This document shows positions 8,215-16,091 of a stretch of DNA of 64,000 bases, in pieces (within the stretch, counting starts at the first letter, position 1; every line of letters starts with the position of its first letter). The notes beneath the pieces are model-generated. The model saw nothing but the letters and a program-made list of their open reading frames with translations, did not search any database and was not told the DNA's origin. Source of the stretch: Natrinema mahii (GTDB lineage: Archaea > Halobacteriota > Halobacteria > Halobacteriales > Natrialbaceae); NCBI GenBank assembly GCA_000690595.2, contig JHUT02000001.1, positions 620,001-684,000 of the forward strand, written 5' to 3'. Both the position numbers and the translations under genes were made by a program.

Positions 8215-8292
8215 GTTTCCTGTCAGTCAGTACCGGCGTACCCGCAGGACGATCGCGGGTACACCGGGAAACGGTGACAGTAATCCGTATGA
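8215..8292 (+). repeat. Dispersed 78-nt structured repeat, copy C
   Basis: It is related to copies at 29992-30070 and 49678-49755. Conserved blocks are GTCAGTACCGG at the left and ACCGGGA with CCGTATGAG at the right. The middle forms a perfect hairpin, GTACCCGC with GCGGGTAC. It sits between the convergent ends of radB and the CBS-domain gene. Confidence 0.7.
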
Positions 8293-8340
8293 GCCGGTCG
8301 GCGTCGAGTCCGGAACGCGAAAAACGAAAGGAAGTCGGCG

Positions 8341-9498
8341 TTACAGTTCGTTGAGCTTCCGCAGGAGCTGGCCGCGGTACTCCTCGTCGCTGGTAACGCC
8401 TTTGAGTTCGAGGACGTTGCGCTCGAGTTTGTCGAGCGCGACGCGGAAGGCGTTCTCCGAGCCGTAGCCCTCGCCGGTGCCGGCGACTTGGCCCTTGTTG
8501 GTCCGCAGGCGGATCTGACACTGCACGAGCGGCGTTCCGCGGAGCCGCTCTTGGTGTTCCTTGAACCGGACGTGGGCGTGCATCACCTGCATGTCCTGGT
8601 ACTTGTCGACGACGTCCTCGATGCTCTCGACGATCCCCTCTCGGGTGATGGTGTCGAGCATCGAAATGTTGGTGATCTGAACGTCCATGTGTTCCTCCTC
8701 GGTGAAGGTCAGCGCCCGGAGGACGTCGGTCTTGGTGATGACGCCGATGACGACTCGGTCGTCGTCCTCGGGCGTGACCATCAGCCCCGCGTAGTCGTTG
8801 TCCAGCATGGTCTCGACGGCTACCTCCGCGGTCGTGTCCAGCGTGGTCGTCTCGACGGGGCTGGTCATGATGTCGTAGATCGGCACGTCGAGTAACCGAT
8901 CGGAGTCGCCGACCCGATCGCCCGTCGTCGTCGTGTGGTTCTCCCGGATGACGAAGTCGGCGATGTCGTGGGTCGTGACGACCCCGCTGAGGTAGCCGTT
9001 CTCGTTCATCACGGGCAGGCGGGAGATGCCGTGTTCGCGCAGGAGGTTGATCGCCTTGCCGACCCCGTCGTCCTCGGTGACCGTGACCGGATCGGCGGTG
9101 TAGATGTCCTCGACGGTCAGCGCGTCGAGGTTCTCCAGTACCGCCTCGAGGATCGCGTCGTCGGTGATGACGCCCCAGAGGTCGCCGTTCTCGAAGACCG
9201 GCGCGACCTTCGCGTTGCTCTCGACGAGGACGCGGGCGGTCTCCCGGACGTCCTCCTGCCGGTCGACCTTGGGCGAGGGCGTACTCCGGCTCGGCTTCGT
9301 GAGTGCCGCCACCTTGGCGTCGTCCTCGACGTGGGACTGGAGAATCTCCCGCTCGCTGATGACCCCCTCGTAGTCCCCGTCGTTCGTGACGATGATCCCC
9401 TTGGGGTTGCCGTCCTCGAACATGGACCGGACTTTCCCCATTCGCGTGCCGACGTCGACTTCGATGAACTCCGTGGTGGCGATATCAGCGATATCCAT
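8341..9498 (-). CDS. Four-CBS-domain protein with HPF/RaiA-like C-terminus
   Basis: The product is 385 residues from ATG 9498. Residues 1 to about 270 are four CBS domains in two Bateman pairs (for example DGNPKGIIVTNDGDYEGVIS, REHGISRLPVMNENGYLSGV), which usually bind adenosine nucleotides. The last 115 residues, from DVQITNISMLDTITREG to LERNVLELKG, have the strand-helix-three-strand-helix pattern of ribosome hibernation-promoting factors. CBS-domain proteins have been described as archaeal ribosome hibernation or dimerisation factors, so an energy-sensing ribosome-inactivating role is a reasonable inference. A TATA-like element TATTTTAAATA (minus strand, 9528-9538) and a perfect hairpin at 9502-9517 precede the start. 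Confidence 0.85.
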   Translation of the reverse strand: MDIADIATTEFIEVDVGTRMGKVRSMFEDGNPKGIIVTNDGDYEGVISEREILQSHVEDDAKVAALTKPSRSTPSPKVDRQEDVRETARVLVESNAKVAPVFENGDLWGVITDDAILEAVLENLDALTVEDIYTADPVTVTEDDGVGKAINLLREHGISRLPVMNENGYLSGVVTTHDIADFVIRENHTTTTGDRVGDSDRLLDVPIYDIMTSPVETTTLDTTAEVAVETMLDNDYAGLMVTPEDDDRVVIGVITKTDVLRALTFTEEEHMDVQITNISMLDTITREGIVESIEDVVDKYQDMQVMHAHVRFKEHQERLRGTPLVQCQIRLRTNKGQVAGTGEGYGSENAFRVALDKLERNVLELKGVTSDEEYRGQLLRKLNEL

Positions 9499-9501
9499 CT
9501 T

Positions 9502-9517
9502 TCTACGTGAACGTAGA
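9502..9517. promoter_or_regulatory. Hairpin just upstream of the CBS-domain gene start
   Basis: TCTACG-TGAA-CGTAGA is a perfect six-base-pair inverted repeat with a four-base loop. It lies three bases outside the ATG (minus strand, 9498) and inside the TATA box at 9528-9538. It could be an operator at the transcription start or a hairpin in a very short leader. Confidence 0.5.
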
Positions 9518-9573
9518 GCCGCCGGGGTATTTAAAATACTGCACGTTTTATCCGGGTGGCTTCAGCCCGGGTG

Positions 9574-9581
9574 TTTTTATA
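9574..9581 (+). promoter_or_regulatory. TATA box for the lycopene cyclase-domain gene
   Basis: TTTTTATA lies 22-29 nt upstream of the ATG at 9603, the spacing expected for a leaderless haloarchaeal transcript. Confidence 0.6.
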
Positions 9582-9602
9582 CTGGCCGTTGAATAGACGC
9601 CG

Positions 9603-9923
9603 ATGGTCGACATCAGCGTCTTCGGACGGTACACCTACCTCGTGACCGAACTCGTCTGGGGGATCGTCGCCGCGCTCCTGTTGCGCCGCGCGAACGCCGT
9701 TCGGAAGGCCGCCGTGACCATCCTCGCGCTGTACCCCATCGCCTACGTCTGGGACCGATACACCCTCGCCGTCGGCGTCTTCGACATCAAACTCCGGACC
9801 GGGATCGACGTCGCCGGCATCCCGCTCGAGGAACACCTGTTCATGGCGGTCGTCCCCGGCCTCGTGATCGGCATGCACGAGACGATCTTCGGCGAGGAGA
9901 CCGGCTCGACCGCGCGCCCGTGA
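9603..9923 (+). CDS. Single lycopene cyclase-domain membrane protein
   Basis: The product is 106 residues with three predicted membrane segments (near 10-30, 33-50 and 80-95). DIKLRTGIDVAGIPLEEHLF matches the lycopene cyclase domain signature, including the conserved P-x-E-E motif. True archaeal CrtY proteins carry two such domains in about 230-250 residues, so this is half-size. It could work as a homodimer, act in carotenoid or bacterioruberin metabolism, or be a relative with another role. The TATA box at 9574-9581 fits this start. Confidence 0.8.
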   Translation: MVDISVFGRYTYLVTELVWGIVAALLLRRANAVRKAAVTILALYPIAYVWDRYTLAVGVFDIKLRTGIDVAGIPLEEHLFMAVVPGLVIGMHETIFGEETGSTARP

Positions 9924-9990
9924 CCGAGTCGCTCTCACTTACTGTAGTCCGCCCGGACCCTCTTGTATCGGCGAGTGGACAGTCGATTCG

Positions 9991-10731
9991 ATGGACGAGC
10001 GCCGATCCGATGGGGCAAAACGCGAGCCGACCGAGCGGGTCGATCGGGCGCTGTTCCGGGGGCTATTCAGTCTCCTCGTCGCGGTCGCACTCGTCGTCTC
10101 CCTCGCAGTTGGGGCCACCGTGTTCGCCCCGCAAGTGACCGACGGGCTCGGCCTCGGCGAGGGGCCCGCGCCCAGTTCCGAGCCGCCGCCGGCCGGTGAG
10201 CGCAACCCGCCGGTAACGGACCCCGACGATCCGGGCATGACCCGGTACGAAACCGACGTCGAGACGATCACCTCGCCGACCGTCGAGGACTTCGTCCACG
10301 CCGAAATCAACGAGCGGCGGGCCGAACGCGGCCTCGAGCCCCTCGAGTGGGACGGGACCGCCGCGTCGGTCGCTCGCGCCCATACTCGCGACATGGGCCA
10401 GCGAGATTACTTCGCGCATACGAACCCCGAGGGCGAGGGACCCTACGATCGCTTCCGAGACGTCGACGATTACTGTCGGGCCTACGGCGAGAACATCGCC
10501 ATGACCTGGGTCGATCGACGCGTCGAACGACCGACCGGCGGGGTCGTTCGCTACGAAACGGCCGAGACCCTCGCGATCGGTCTGGTCGATCAGTGGATGA
10601 ACTCCACCGATCACCGGCGGGCGATCCTCGAGGCGGGTGAGACGCCGGCGTGGGACCGAGCGGGAGTTGGCGTCTACATCGACGAGGACGGCGCGGTCTA
10701 CGCCGGCCAGAACTTCTGTCGCGAGTGGTGA
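9991..10731 (+). CDS. CAP (SCP/PR1) domain secreted or membrane-anchored protein
   Basis: The product is 246 residues. Residues 1-22 are charged, followed by a membrane segment (FSLLVAVALVVSLAVGATVF), a Pro-rich linker, then a CAP domain from about residue 95: VHAEINERRAERGLEPLEWD, AHTRDMGQRDYFAHTNPEG, YGENIAM and LVDQWMNSTDHRRAIL. The conserved His/Glu pattern of the CAP cavity is present (HTNPEG, GEN). The most likely topology is an N-terminal anchor with the CAP domain outside the cell. The substrate is unknown, as for most prokaryotic CAP proteins. Confidence 0.9.
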   Translation: MDERRSDGAKREPTERVDRALFRGLFSLLVAVALVVSLAVGATVFAPQVTDGLGLGEGPAPSSEPPPAGERNPPVTDPDDPGMTRYETDVETITSPTVEDFVHAEINERRAERGLEPLEWDGTAASVARAHTRDMGQRDYFAHTNPEGEGPYDRFRDVDDYCRAYGENIAMTWVDRRVERPTGGVVRYETAETLAIGLVDQWMNSTDHRRAILEAGETPAWDRAGVGVYIDEDGAVYAGQNFCREW

Positions 10732-10840
10732 GTGTCGCTGCGGACTCGAGTCGACCGGCGGTCGCCGCTCTTCTCGCCGCCGGGTGACAGGAACTGCGAA
10801 CGACTTACAGGTTCTTGGTCCTGACCGTCGTACGAACTGT

Positions 10841-11623
10841 ATGGAGCTTCCGGAGACAGTCACGACGATCTATCGGACGGCGAGCGACCGCGATCTGACC
10901 TTTCTCGCGGCAGGTTTCGCCTACTACGCGTTCGTGTCGCTGATCCCGCTGGTCCTGCTCGCGCTCGTCGTCGGCTCGCTGCTGGGCGGCGAGGCGGCCG
11001 CCGAGCGGCTGATCACCGTCGCCGGGGACTTCCTCCCGGCCTCGGGCGCGGATCTCGTTACCGAAGCCCTGACCACCGAATCGGGGCGAGCCGAGGCGAC
11101 CGTCGTCGCGCTCGTCGTCGCCGCCTGGGGTGCGCTCAAGGTCTTTCGAGGGCTGAGCCTCGCGTTCGACAAGGTCTACGACGAGGTCGCCGAGGAGAGT
11201 CTCGTCGGGCAACTCGTCGACGGACTCACGGTACTCGTCGCGGGCGCGGGCGCGCTCGGCCTGATGATCGGGATCGGGGCAGCGCTCAGGCTCGTCACCG
11301 GTACCGTGCCGTTAGCCGACTTCCTCGGCTGGCTTATCCTGCTTGCCGGGCTCGTTCTCGTCTTCCTGCCGATCTACTACGTCCTGCCGCCGATTCCCGT
11401 CGACGTGACCGAGATCCTGCCGGGCGCGGTCTTCGCCGCCGTCGGCTGGACCGTCCTCCAGTTCGGGTTCCAGCTGTACGCGTCCAACGCCGCCCAGTAC
11501 GAGGCCTACGGGGCACTCGGTGCCGTGTTGCTGTTTGTCACCTGGCTCTACTTCGCGGGCATCATCATTCTGTTCGGGGCCGTTCTCAATGTCGTCCGCG
11601 CGAACCCGGCGCTCGCGGAGTGA
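10841..11623 (+). CDS. YihY/UPF0761 family inner-membrane protein
   Basis: The product is 260 residues from ATG 10841 (MELPETVTTIYRTASDRDL). There are six hydrophobic segments, with the family hallmarks DLTFLAAGFAYYAFVSLIPL, WGALKVFRGLSLAFDKVYDE and AYGALGAVLLFVTWLYFAG. This family was once called RNase BN by mistake and is now regarded as a membrane protein of unknown transport or structural role. The 93-base shorter upstream space carries no other gene. Confidence 0.93.
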   Translation: MELPETVTTIYRTASDRDLTFLAAGFAYYAFVSLIPLVLLALVVGSLLGGEAAAERLITVAGDFLPASGADLVTEALTTESGRAEATVVALVVAAWGALKVFRGLSLAFDKVYDEVAEESLVGQLVDGLTVLVAGAGALGLMIGIGAALRLVTGTVPLADFLGWLILLAGLVLVFLPIYYVLPPIPVDVTEILPGAVFAAVGWTVLQFGFQLYASNAAQYEAYGALGAVLLFVTWLYFAGIIILFGAVLNVVRANPALAE

Positions 11624-11715
11624 TTCACCCCCGCCGTCCGGGTACTGTCCACGGGGCTCGTCTTTCGACCACCGACAGGGGAAGGATTATGTCGCCGGCA
11701 GCGACAGCCACCACC

Positions 11716-12447
11716 ATGAGCGACGAGCGATCATCCGGTTCCGCCACGGCCGACGAGGCGGACGCGGCCGACGACGACGCGGACGACTCCCTCAAGCCCG
11801 GCGGCGGTCCCCAGCGGGTCGTCTCCGAGGAAAGCGTCGACGACATCCTCGAGTCGCTGGACTCGGCCCGGTCGGGTCCCGACTCGAGCGACGGGAACGA
11901 CGAGACAGCGGCCAGTGAGTCCGTGACGACCGCGTTCGACGAGGACGACGTCCCGACCACCGACTCCGCGACCGACGACGGCGACGACGAGCGGTCGGCG
12001 GCGCGAGCGGGGACCGACTCGACGGCCCCCGCGGACGCCGACTCGACCCCGGAGCCGAGCGAGGCCGAAGGTATCGACGGCGCACCCGACGAATCCACGG
12101 ACCCGGAGCCGGCGTCGATCGACGACGCTGCCGCTTCGATCCCGGACGACGCCGACCTCGAGGACCTCGCGGCCCGCGTCGAAACGGGCGACGTGACCGG
12201 TGCCGACGTCCGCGCAGCGGAGGCCGGCGAGGGCCGCGAGTCGACCCCCGAGATCGACGATGTCGACCTCTCGATGGACGACCTCGAGACGGGGGCCGCG
12301 CCGGGGTCGGCGGACGACGACTGGCCCGACGACGCCGGCCCGCTCGCCGGCTCGGTCGACCGCGACGGAAACGACGGGGAGAGCGACGATGCGTCCGACG
12401 ACTCCCCCGGCCTGCTCGGGCGGCTCAAGCGATTCTTCTCGCCGTAA
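11716..12447 (+). CDS. Acidic low-complexity haloarchaeal protein
   Basis: ATG 11716 gives 243 residues; ATG 11689 is an alternative start. The protein is extremely Asp/Glu/Ser-rich and probably disordered, apart from two conserved-looking ends: LKPGGGPQRVVSEESVDDIL near the N-terminus and LLGRLKRFFSP at the extreme C-terminus, where an amphipathic basic segment could touch the membrane. It lies directly downstream of the yihY gene in the same direction. Function is unknown. Confidence 0.75.
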   Translation: MSDERSSGSATADEADAADDDADDSLKPGGGPQRVVSEESVDDILESLDSARSGPDSSDGNDETAASESVTTAFDEDDVPTTDSATDDGDDERSAARAGTDSTAPADADSTPEPSEAEGIDGAPDESTDPEPASIDDAAASIPDDADLEDLAARVETGDVTGADVRAAEAGEGRESTPEIDDVDLSMDDLETGAAPGSADDDWPDDAGPLAGSVDRDGNDGESDDASDDSPGLLGRLKRFFSP

Positions 12448-12493
12448 CGCGGCGTTCCTTTGCGGTCTCCGCTCGAGGGAGTCGTCCACCAGC

Positions 12494-12728
12494 TCAGCCG
12501 CCCAGCGTGATGAGTGCGAACGGCGTCGCGACCGAGGACAGCGTCGTGGCGAAGGCGTTCAGCGACGCGAAGACGAACGTCGAGACGAAAAGCAGCGCCG
12601 GGAGCGCGACGCAGTAGGCGAGGTCGTTCAACAGCGCGGTCCGGCGTTCGTCGAGGACGCTCGGCACCTGGAACCGCGCCGACCAACGGGACGACCAGCA
12701 GTGCCAGCAGCCGACCGACGACCGCCAT
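12494..12728 (-). pseudogene. Remnant of a membrane transporter, possibly AEC family
   Basis: Minus-strand reading from ATG 12728 gives MAVVGRLLALLVVPLVGAV, a membrane helix. The neighbouring frame then continues with RFQVPSVLDERRTALLNDLA and ALPALLFVSTFVFASLNAFA, ending SVATPFALITLGG and a TGA at 12494. The joined pieces look like the first helices of an auxin-efflux-carrier-type transporter fused to a short piece of its C-terminus, with a frame change and a large internal loss. This is a judgement from hydrophobic pattern and phrases such as SVLDERRTALLNDLAY; the family assignment is tentative. Confidence 0.45.
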
Positions 12729-12813
12729 AGCCCCGCCCAGTCGGTTCCGCGGTTTGTATCGTTCGGCCCGGTTCAGCGGGTTTTATAATAGATAACAGGA
12801 CTGGTGTACTATC

Positions 12814-13842
12814 ATGACTGTGAACCGTCGCGACGTGTTGAAGCTTACGGGCGTTTCGATGGCAGCGGGTGCTGCCGGCTGTCTCGGATCCGACGACGAG
12901 GACGGCAACGGCGGCGGCGGCGAAGACTCCCCGCCGACGTACGCGCAGTGGCTCACCACCGACGACGAGGGGGCGGTCGGATTCATTTACATCGACTGGT
13001 CGGATTTCGACGAGTCCGAAAGCGACGAGGGGACCCAAGACGACGAACTGGGCGAGAAATATCAGGACGACCCGATGATGGGTCTGCCGATGGCCGGGAC
13101 GATAGCGGCAGGGTTCGCCATCGGGTTCGGCCTCAGTTCGTACGGTCTCACCGGCGTCCTCGAGGCGACCGACTCCGAGGACGCGGAATCGCTCGACTCG
13201 AGCGCCGACGCGACGCTCGTGGCCAACCGGACGGTCGTCCTGCCCGGCGAGATCGACACCGACGAAGTGGCCGATATCCTCACCGCCGAACCCGAGTCCA
13301 CGTTCGCGAGACAGTACGAGCGAAGCGACGGGATCGAGGACTACGACATCTACACCCCCGTCGACGGGAGCGCCGACGCGATCGCCGTCAGCGGGAGCGC
13401 GATCGTCTTCGTCAGCGGCAACGACGTCACCGATCCCGTCGCCGCGGTCAAAACGCCGATCGAGGCCGCCGCGGGCGACGCCGAACGAGCGACCGAGGAA
13501 GTCACCGACATCGAGTGGTTCCTCTCGGCTGCCGGCCACGGCGCGGTCGCGTTCGGGGGCTACGGTGACGAGTTCGAGACCGACCCCAACGGCGACGGCG
13601 GAACCAGCGGCGGCGGGGCGTTCTCGGACGTGGAGTATCCCGAACTCGAGGGGCTCGAGGGCGGCGTCAGCTCGCTCTCGCTCGACGGCGACGGCGGTGG
13701 CTCCGGCGAGTTCGCCGCTATCGTCGGCGACGCGGACGCGAGCGCGCTCGAGGACTCGCTTGGCTCCTCCGCCGACGAGCGTTCGGTCGACGTCGGCGAC
13801 GACCGGGTGACGGCCTCGGCGACCTGGGACGCCGTCGAGTAA
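12814..13842 (+). CDS. Tat-exported lipoprotein of unknown function
   Basis: The product is 342 residues. It begins MTVNRRDVLKLTGVSMAAG with the twin-arginine motif, and AAGC is a lipobox near residue 22, so it should be lipid-anchored on the outer face of the membrane. After a Gly/Asp linker comes a soluble domain with YAQWLTTDDEGAVGFIYIDW and VANRTVVLPGEIDTDEVADI. Low-complexity Gly/Asp segments lie near residues 257-270. Related haloarchaeal lipoproteins are common but uncharacterised, and no enzyme motif was recognised. Confidence 0.85.
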   Translation: MTVNRRDVLKLTGVSMAAGAAGCLGSDDEDGNGGGGEDSPPTYAQWLTTDDEGAVGFIYIDWSDFDESESDEGTQDDELGEKYQDDPMMGLPMAGTIAAGFAIGFGLSSYGLTGVLEATDSEDAESLDSSADATLVANRTVVLPGEIDTDEVADILTAEPESTFARQYERSDGIEDYDIYTPVDGSADAIAVSGSAIVFVSGNDVTDPVAAVKTPIEAAAGDAERATEEVTDIEWFLSAAGHGAVAFGGYGDEFETDPNGDGGTSGGGAFSDVEYPELEGLEGGVSSLSLDGDGGGSGEFAAIVGDADASALEDSLGSSADERSVDVGDDRVTASATWDAVE

Positions 13843-13859
13843 TCACGGCGACGGGAGTG

Positions 13860-13883
13860 GCCCGTCTGGCGATTCAGGCGGGC
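13860..13883. terminator. Hairpin downstream of the Tat lipoprotein gene
   Basis: GCCCGTCTG and CAGGCGGGC pair over nine positions (one G-U) around a six-base loop, starting 18 bases after the stop at 13842. It could terminate or protect the transcript. No U-run follows, so the role is uncertain. Confidence 0.4.
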
Positions 13884-14112
13884 GGGAGACGCGGACGGCC
13901 GACGGTGTGAGCCGTCGAGGAAGTGAGCTGCTGTCGACTCCTCGAGAGCGACGGACCGACGACTCCGGCTAGTCAAGACTGTGCTTCCGGACCGTGACGG
14001 TCGCGAAACCGGGTCGACTCGTTCGACGGAGAACCGCCGCTCGGTCCATCGTTGGCAACTCGTCTCACCGTAACGAATCCACCGCTCGCGAATTTGCTCG
14101 CAGTAAAATTAG

Positions 14113-14187
14113 TGGGTTGGAGCAGATTTGAACTGCCGGCCTCCTCCATGTCAAGGAGGTGTCGTAACCAGACTAGACCACCAACCC
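14113..14187 (-). tRNA. tRNA-Val (anticodon GAC)
   Basis: It is 75 nt on the minus strand. The acceptor stem is GGGTTGG paired with CCAACCC, with discriminator A. The anticodon stem is CCTCC/GGAGG around the loop TTGACAT, giving anticodon GAC. The T arm contains GTTCAAATC. No intron is present and CCA is not encoded. It lies between a lipoprotein gene and trpD. Confidence 0.95.
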
Positions 14188-14370
14188 TGGTTCGACTTCG
14201 TCCGTGGCCTGCGTCGCCACGTCCGCTGCACTCAATCGTTGCCGACCACACTAATTGAAGGTTTCGAATCGACTGCCGTACGCGACTCATCCGCACGCGG
14301 CCGGGCGACACGCTTAAGTCGATGTACTGATTTGGACATTACAAGACAACTACGTACATTGGTGGTCACT

Positions 14371-15438
14371 ATGCAGGAATACGTCGAACGAGTCACGGAC
14401 GGGCAGGATCTCACGCAAGCGGACGCTCGAGCGGCCTCGACGGCCGTGTTCGAGGACGCGACGGAGGCACAGATCGGCGCGCTGTTGGCTGCGCTGCGAG
14501 CAAAAGGCGAGACCGAAGCCGAGATCGCCGGCTTCGCGGAGGGGATGCGCGATGCGGCCCGAACGATCTCGCCGGACCGGGCGCCGCTGGTCGATACCTG
14601 TGGCACCGGCGGGGACGACTACGACACGATCAACGTCTCGACGACGAGCGCGATCGTCGCCGGCGGGGCCGGCGTTCCGGTCGCCAAGCACGGCAACTAC
14701 TCCGTCTCCTCCTCGTCGGGCAGCGCGGACGTCTTAGAGGAGGTCGGCGTCGACGTCGAAGCCGAACCCCCGGCCGTCGAGAAAGCGATCGAGGAGGACG
14801 GCATCGGGTTCATGCTCGCGCCGGTCTTCCACCCGGCGATGAAGGCCGTCATCGGCCCGCGTAAGGAACTGGGGATGCGGACGATCTTCAACGTCCTCGG
14901 GCCGCTGACCAACCCCGCGGGCGCGGACGCACAGGTCGTCGGCGTCTACGACCCCGATCTCGTCCCGGTCCTCGCCGACGCCCTCGCACGGATGGACGTC
15001 GAGCGTGCGCTGGTCGTCCACGGAGCGGGCACCGACGAGATCGCGATCCACGGCGAGACCCGAGTCGCAGAAGTCTGTGCGGAACGAAGTTCCGCGAACT
15101 CTCGAGCGGCGGAGCCGCGAGACGACGGCGAGTCGGTCGAGGAGTACACCCTCGAGCCGGCGGATCTCGGACTCGAGGAACACGACATCGCGGACATTTC
15201 GGGCGGTTCGCCCGAGGAAAACGCCGCGGACATGCGCGGGATCGTCGAGGGCGATATCACCGGCGCGAAACGCGACGTGATCCTCGCGAACGCGGGCGCG
15301 GCGATCTACGTCGCCGGCGAGGCCGACTCGCTCGCGGCCGGCGCGGACGCGGCCCGCGAGGCCATCGAGTCGGGCGCGGCCGCGGAAAAGCTCGACCAGT
15401 TACGCGGCGTCACGGCCCAGCCGACCGGGGACCGATGA
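14371..15438 (+). CDS. trpD: Anthranilate phosphoribosyltransferase
   Basis: TrpD joins anthranilate to phosphoribosyl pyrophosphate in tryptophan synthesis. ATG 14371 gives 355 residues. Family motifs are VDTCGTGGDDYDTINVST, AKHGNYSVSSSSGSADVLEE and GPLTNPAGA. Residues 237-251 (AERSSANSRAAEPRD) are encoded by a palindromic insert at 15079-15124 that also occurs in the rpap gene; family members normally run from AEV straight into EYTL. It is the first gene of trpDFEG; a TTAAGT element at 14313-14318 could be the promoter, leaving a leader of about 30 nt. It overlaps trpF by ATGA. Confidence 0.96.
   Translation: MQEYVERVTDGQDLTQADARAASTAVFEDATEAQIGALLAALRAKGETEAEIAGFAEGMRDAARTISPDRAPLVDTCGTGGDDYDTINVSTTSAIVAGGAGVPVAKHGNYSVSSSSGSADVLEEVGVDVEAEPPAVEKAIEEDGIGFMLAPVFHPAMKAVIGPRKELGMRTIFNVLGPLTNPAGADAQVVGVYDPDLVPVLADALARMDVERALVVHGAGTDEIAIHGETRVAEVCAERSSANSRAAEPRDDGESVEEYTLEPADLGLEEHDIADISGGSPEENAADMRGIVEGDITGAKRDVILANAGAAIYVAGEADSLAAGADAAREAIESGAAAEKLDQLRGVTAQPTGDR
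15079..15124. repeat. In-frame palindromic insert inside trpD
   Basis: There are two adjacent hairpins: GCGGAAC-GAA-GTTCCGC (15079-15095) and CTCGAGCGGC-GGA-GCCGCGAG (15101-15121). About 36 bases match a segment of the rpap gene at 45770-45806 with about 83 percent identity. Both copies keep the host reading frame open and encode a similar SRAAE-x-RD peptide. Confidence 0.65.
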
Positions 15439-16091
15439 CCCGGGTCAAGATCTGCGGCCTGACCGACGAGGGCGACCTCGAGGCGGCGATCGACGCCGGC
15501 GCGGACGCCGTCGGGATCATCTGTGAGGTCTCGGTCGACACGCCTCGCGAGGTTTCGATCGAGCGTGCCCGCGCGCTCGCGGCGGCGACCCCGCCGTTCG
15601 TCACGAGCGTCCTCGTGACGATGCCCGACGGCCCGGCGGACGCGATCGAACTGGTCGAGGAGATCGAGCCCGACGCGATCCAGATCCACAGCGACATCCG
15701 ACCCGGTGACCTCGCGTACCTGCGCGCGAACCTCGAGGCGGAACTGCTGCTCGCGGTCGACGCCGACGACGCCGCGACCGCCGAGACCTACGACGAGATC
15801 GTCGACGGACTGCTCGTCGACACGGCCAGCGCCGAGGGCGGCGGCGGGACTGGCCGCACCCACGACTGGGACCGGACCCGCACCGCCACGGCCGACCTCG
15901 AGTCACCGCTGATCCTCGCCGGAGGGCTCACTCCCGAGAACGTCGGTGACGCGGTCCGGACCGTCGCGCCTTTCGCCGTCGACGTCGCCAGCGGCGTCGA
16001 GGAACGCGGCGGGGTCAAGGACCGCGAGGCCGTTCGCTCGTTCGTCGACCGAGCCAAGACCGCCCGCCAGCGGGCGGAGCCCGACGCGTGA
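15435..16091 (+). CDS. trpF: Phosphoribosylanthranilate isomerase
   Basis: TrpF carries out the Amadori rearrangement after TrpD. The product is 218 residues with an (alpha/beta)8 barrel. VKICGLTDEGDLEAAIDAGA holds the catalytic Cys (KICG). The matching acidic residue falls in LLVDTAS, and the phosphate-binding loops are LILAGGLTPENVGDAV and DVASGVEERGG. It starts in an ATGA overlap with trpD and ends overlapping trpE, so all four genes are probably translated as a coupled unit. Confidence 0.96.
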   Translation: MTRVKICGLTDEGDLEAAIDAGADAVGIICEVSVDTPREVSIERARALAAATPPFVTSVLVTMPDGPADAIELVEEIEPDAIQIHSDIRPGDLAYLRANLEAELLLAVDADDAATAETYDEIVDGLLVDTASAEGGGGTGRTHDWDRTRTATADLESPLILAGGLTPENVGDAVRTVAPFAVDVASGVEERGGVKDREAVRSFVDRAKTARQRAEPDA

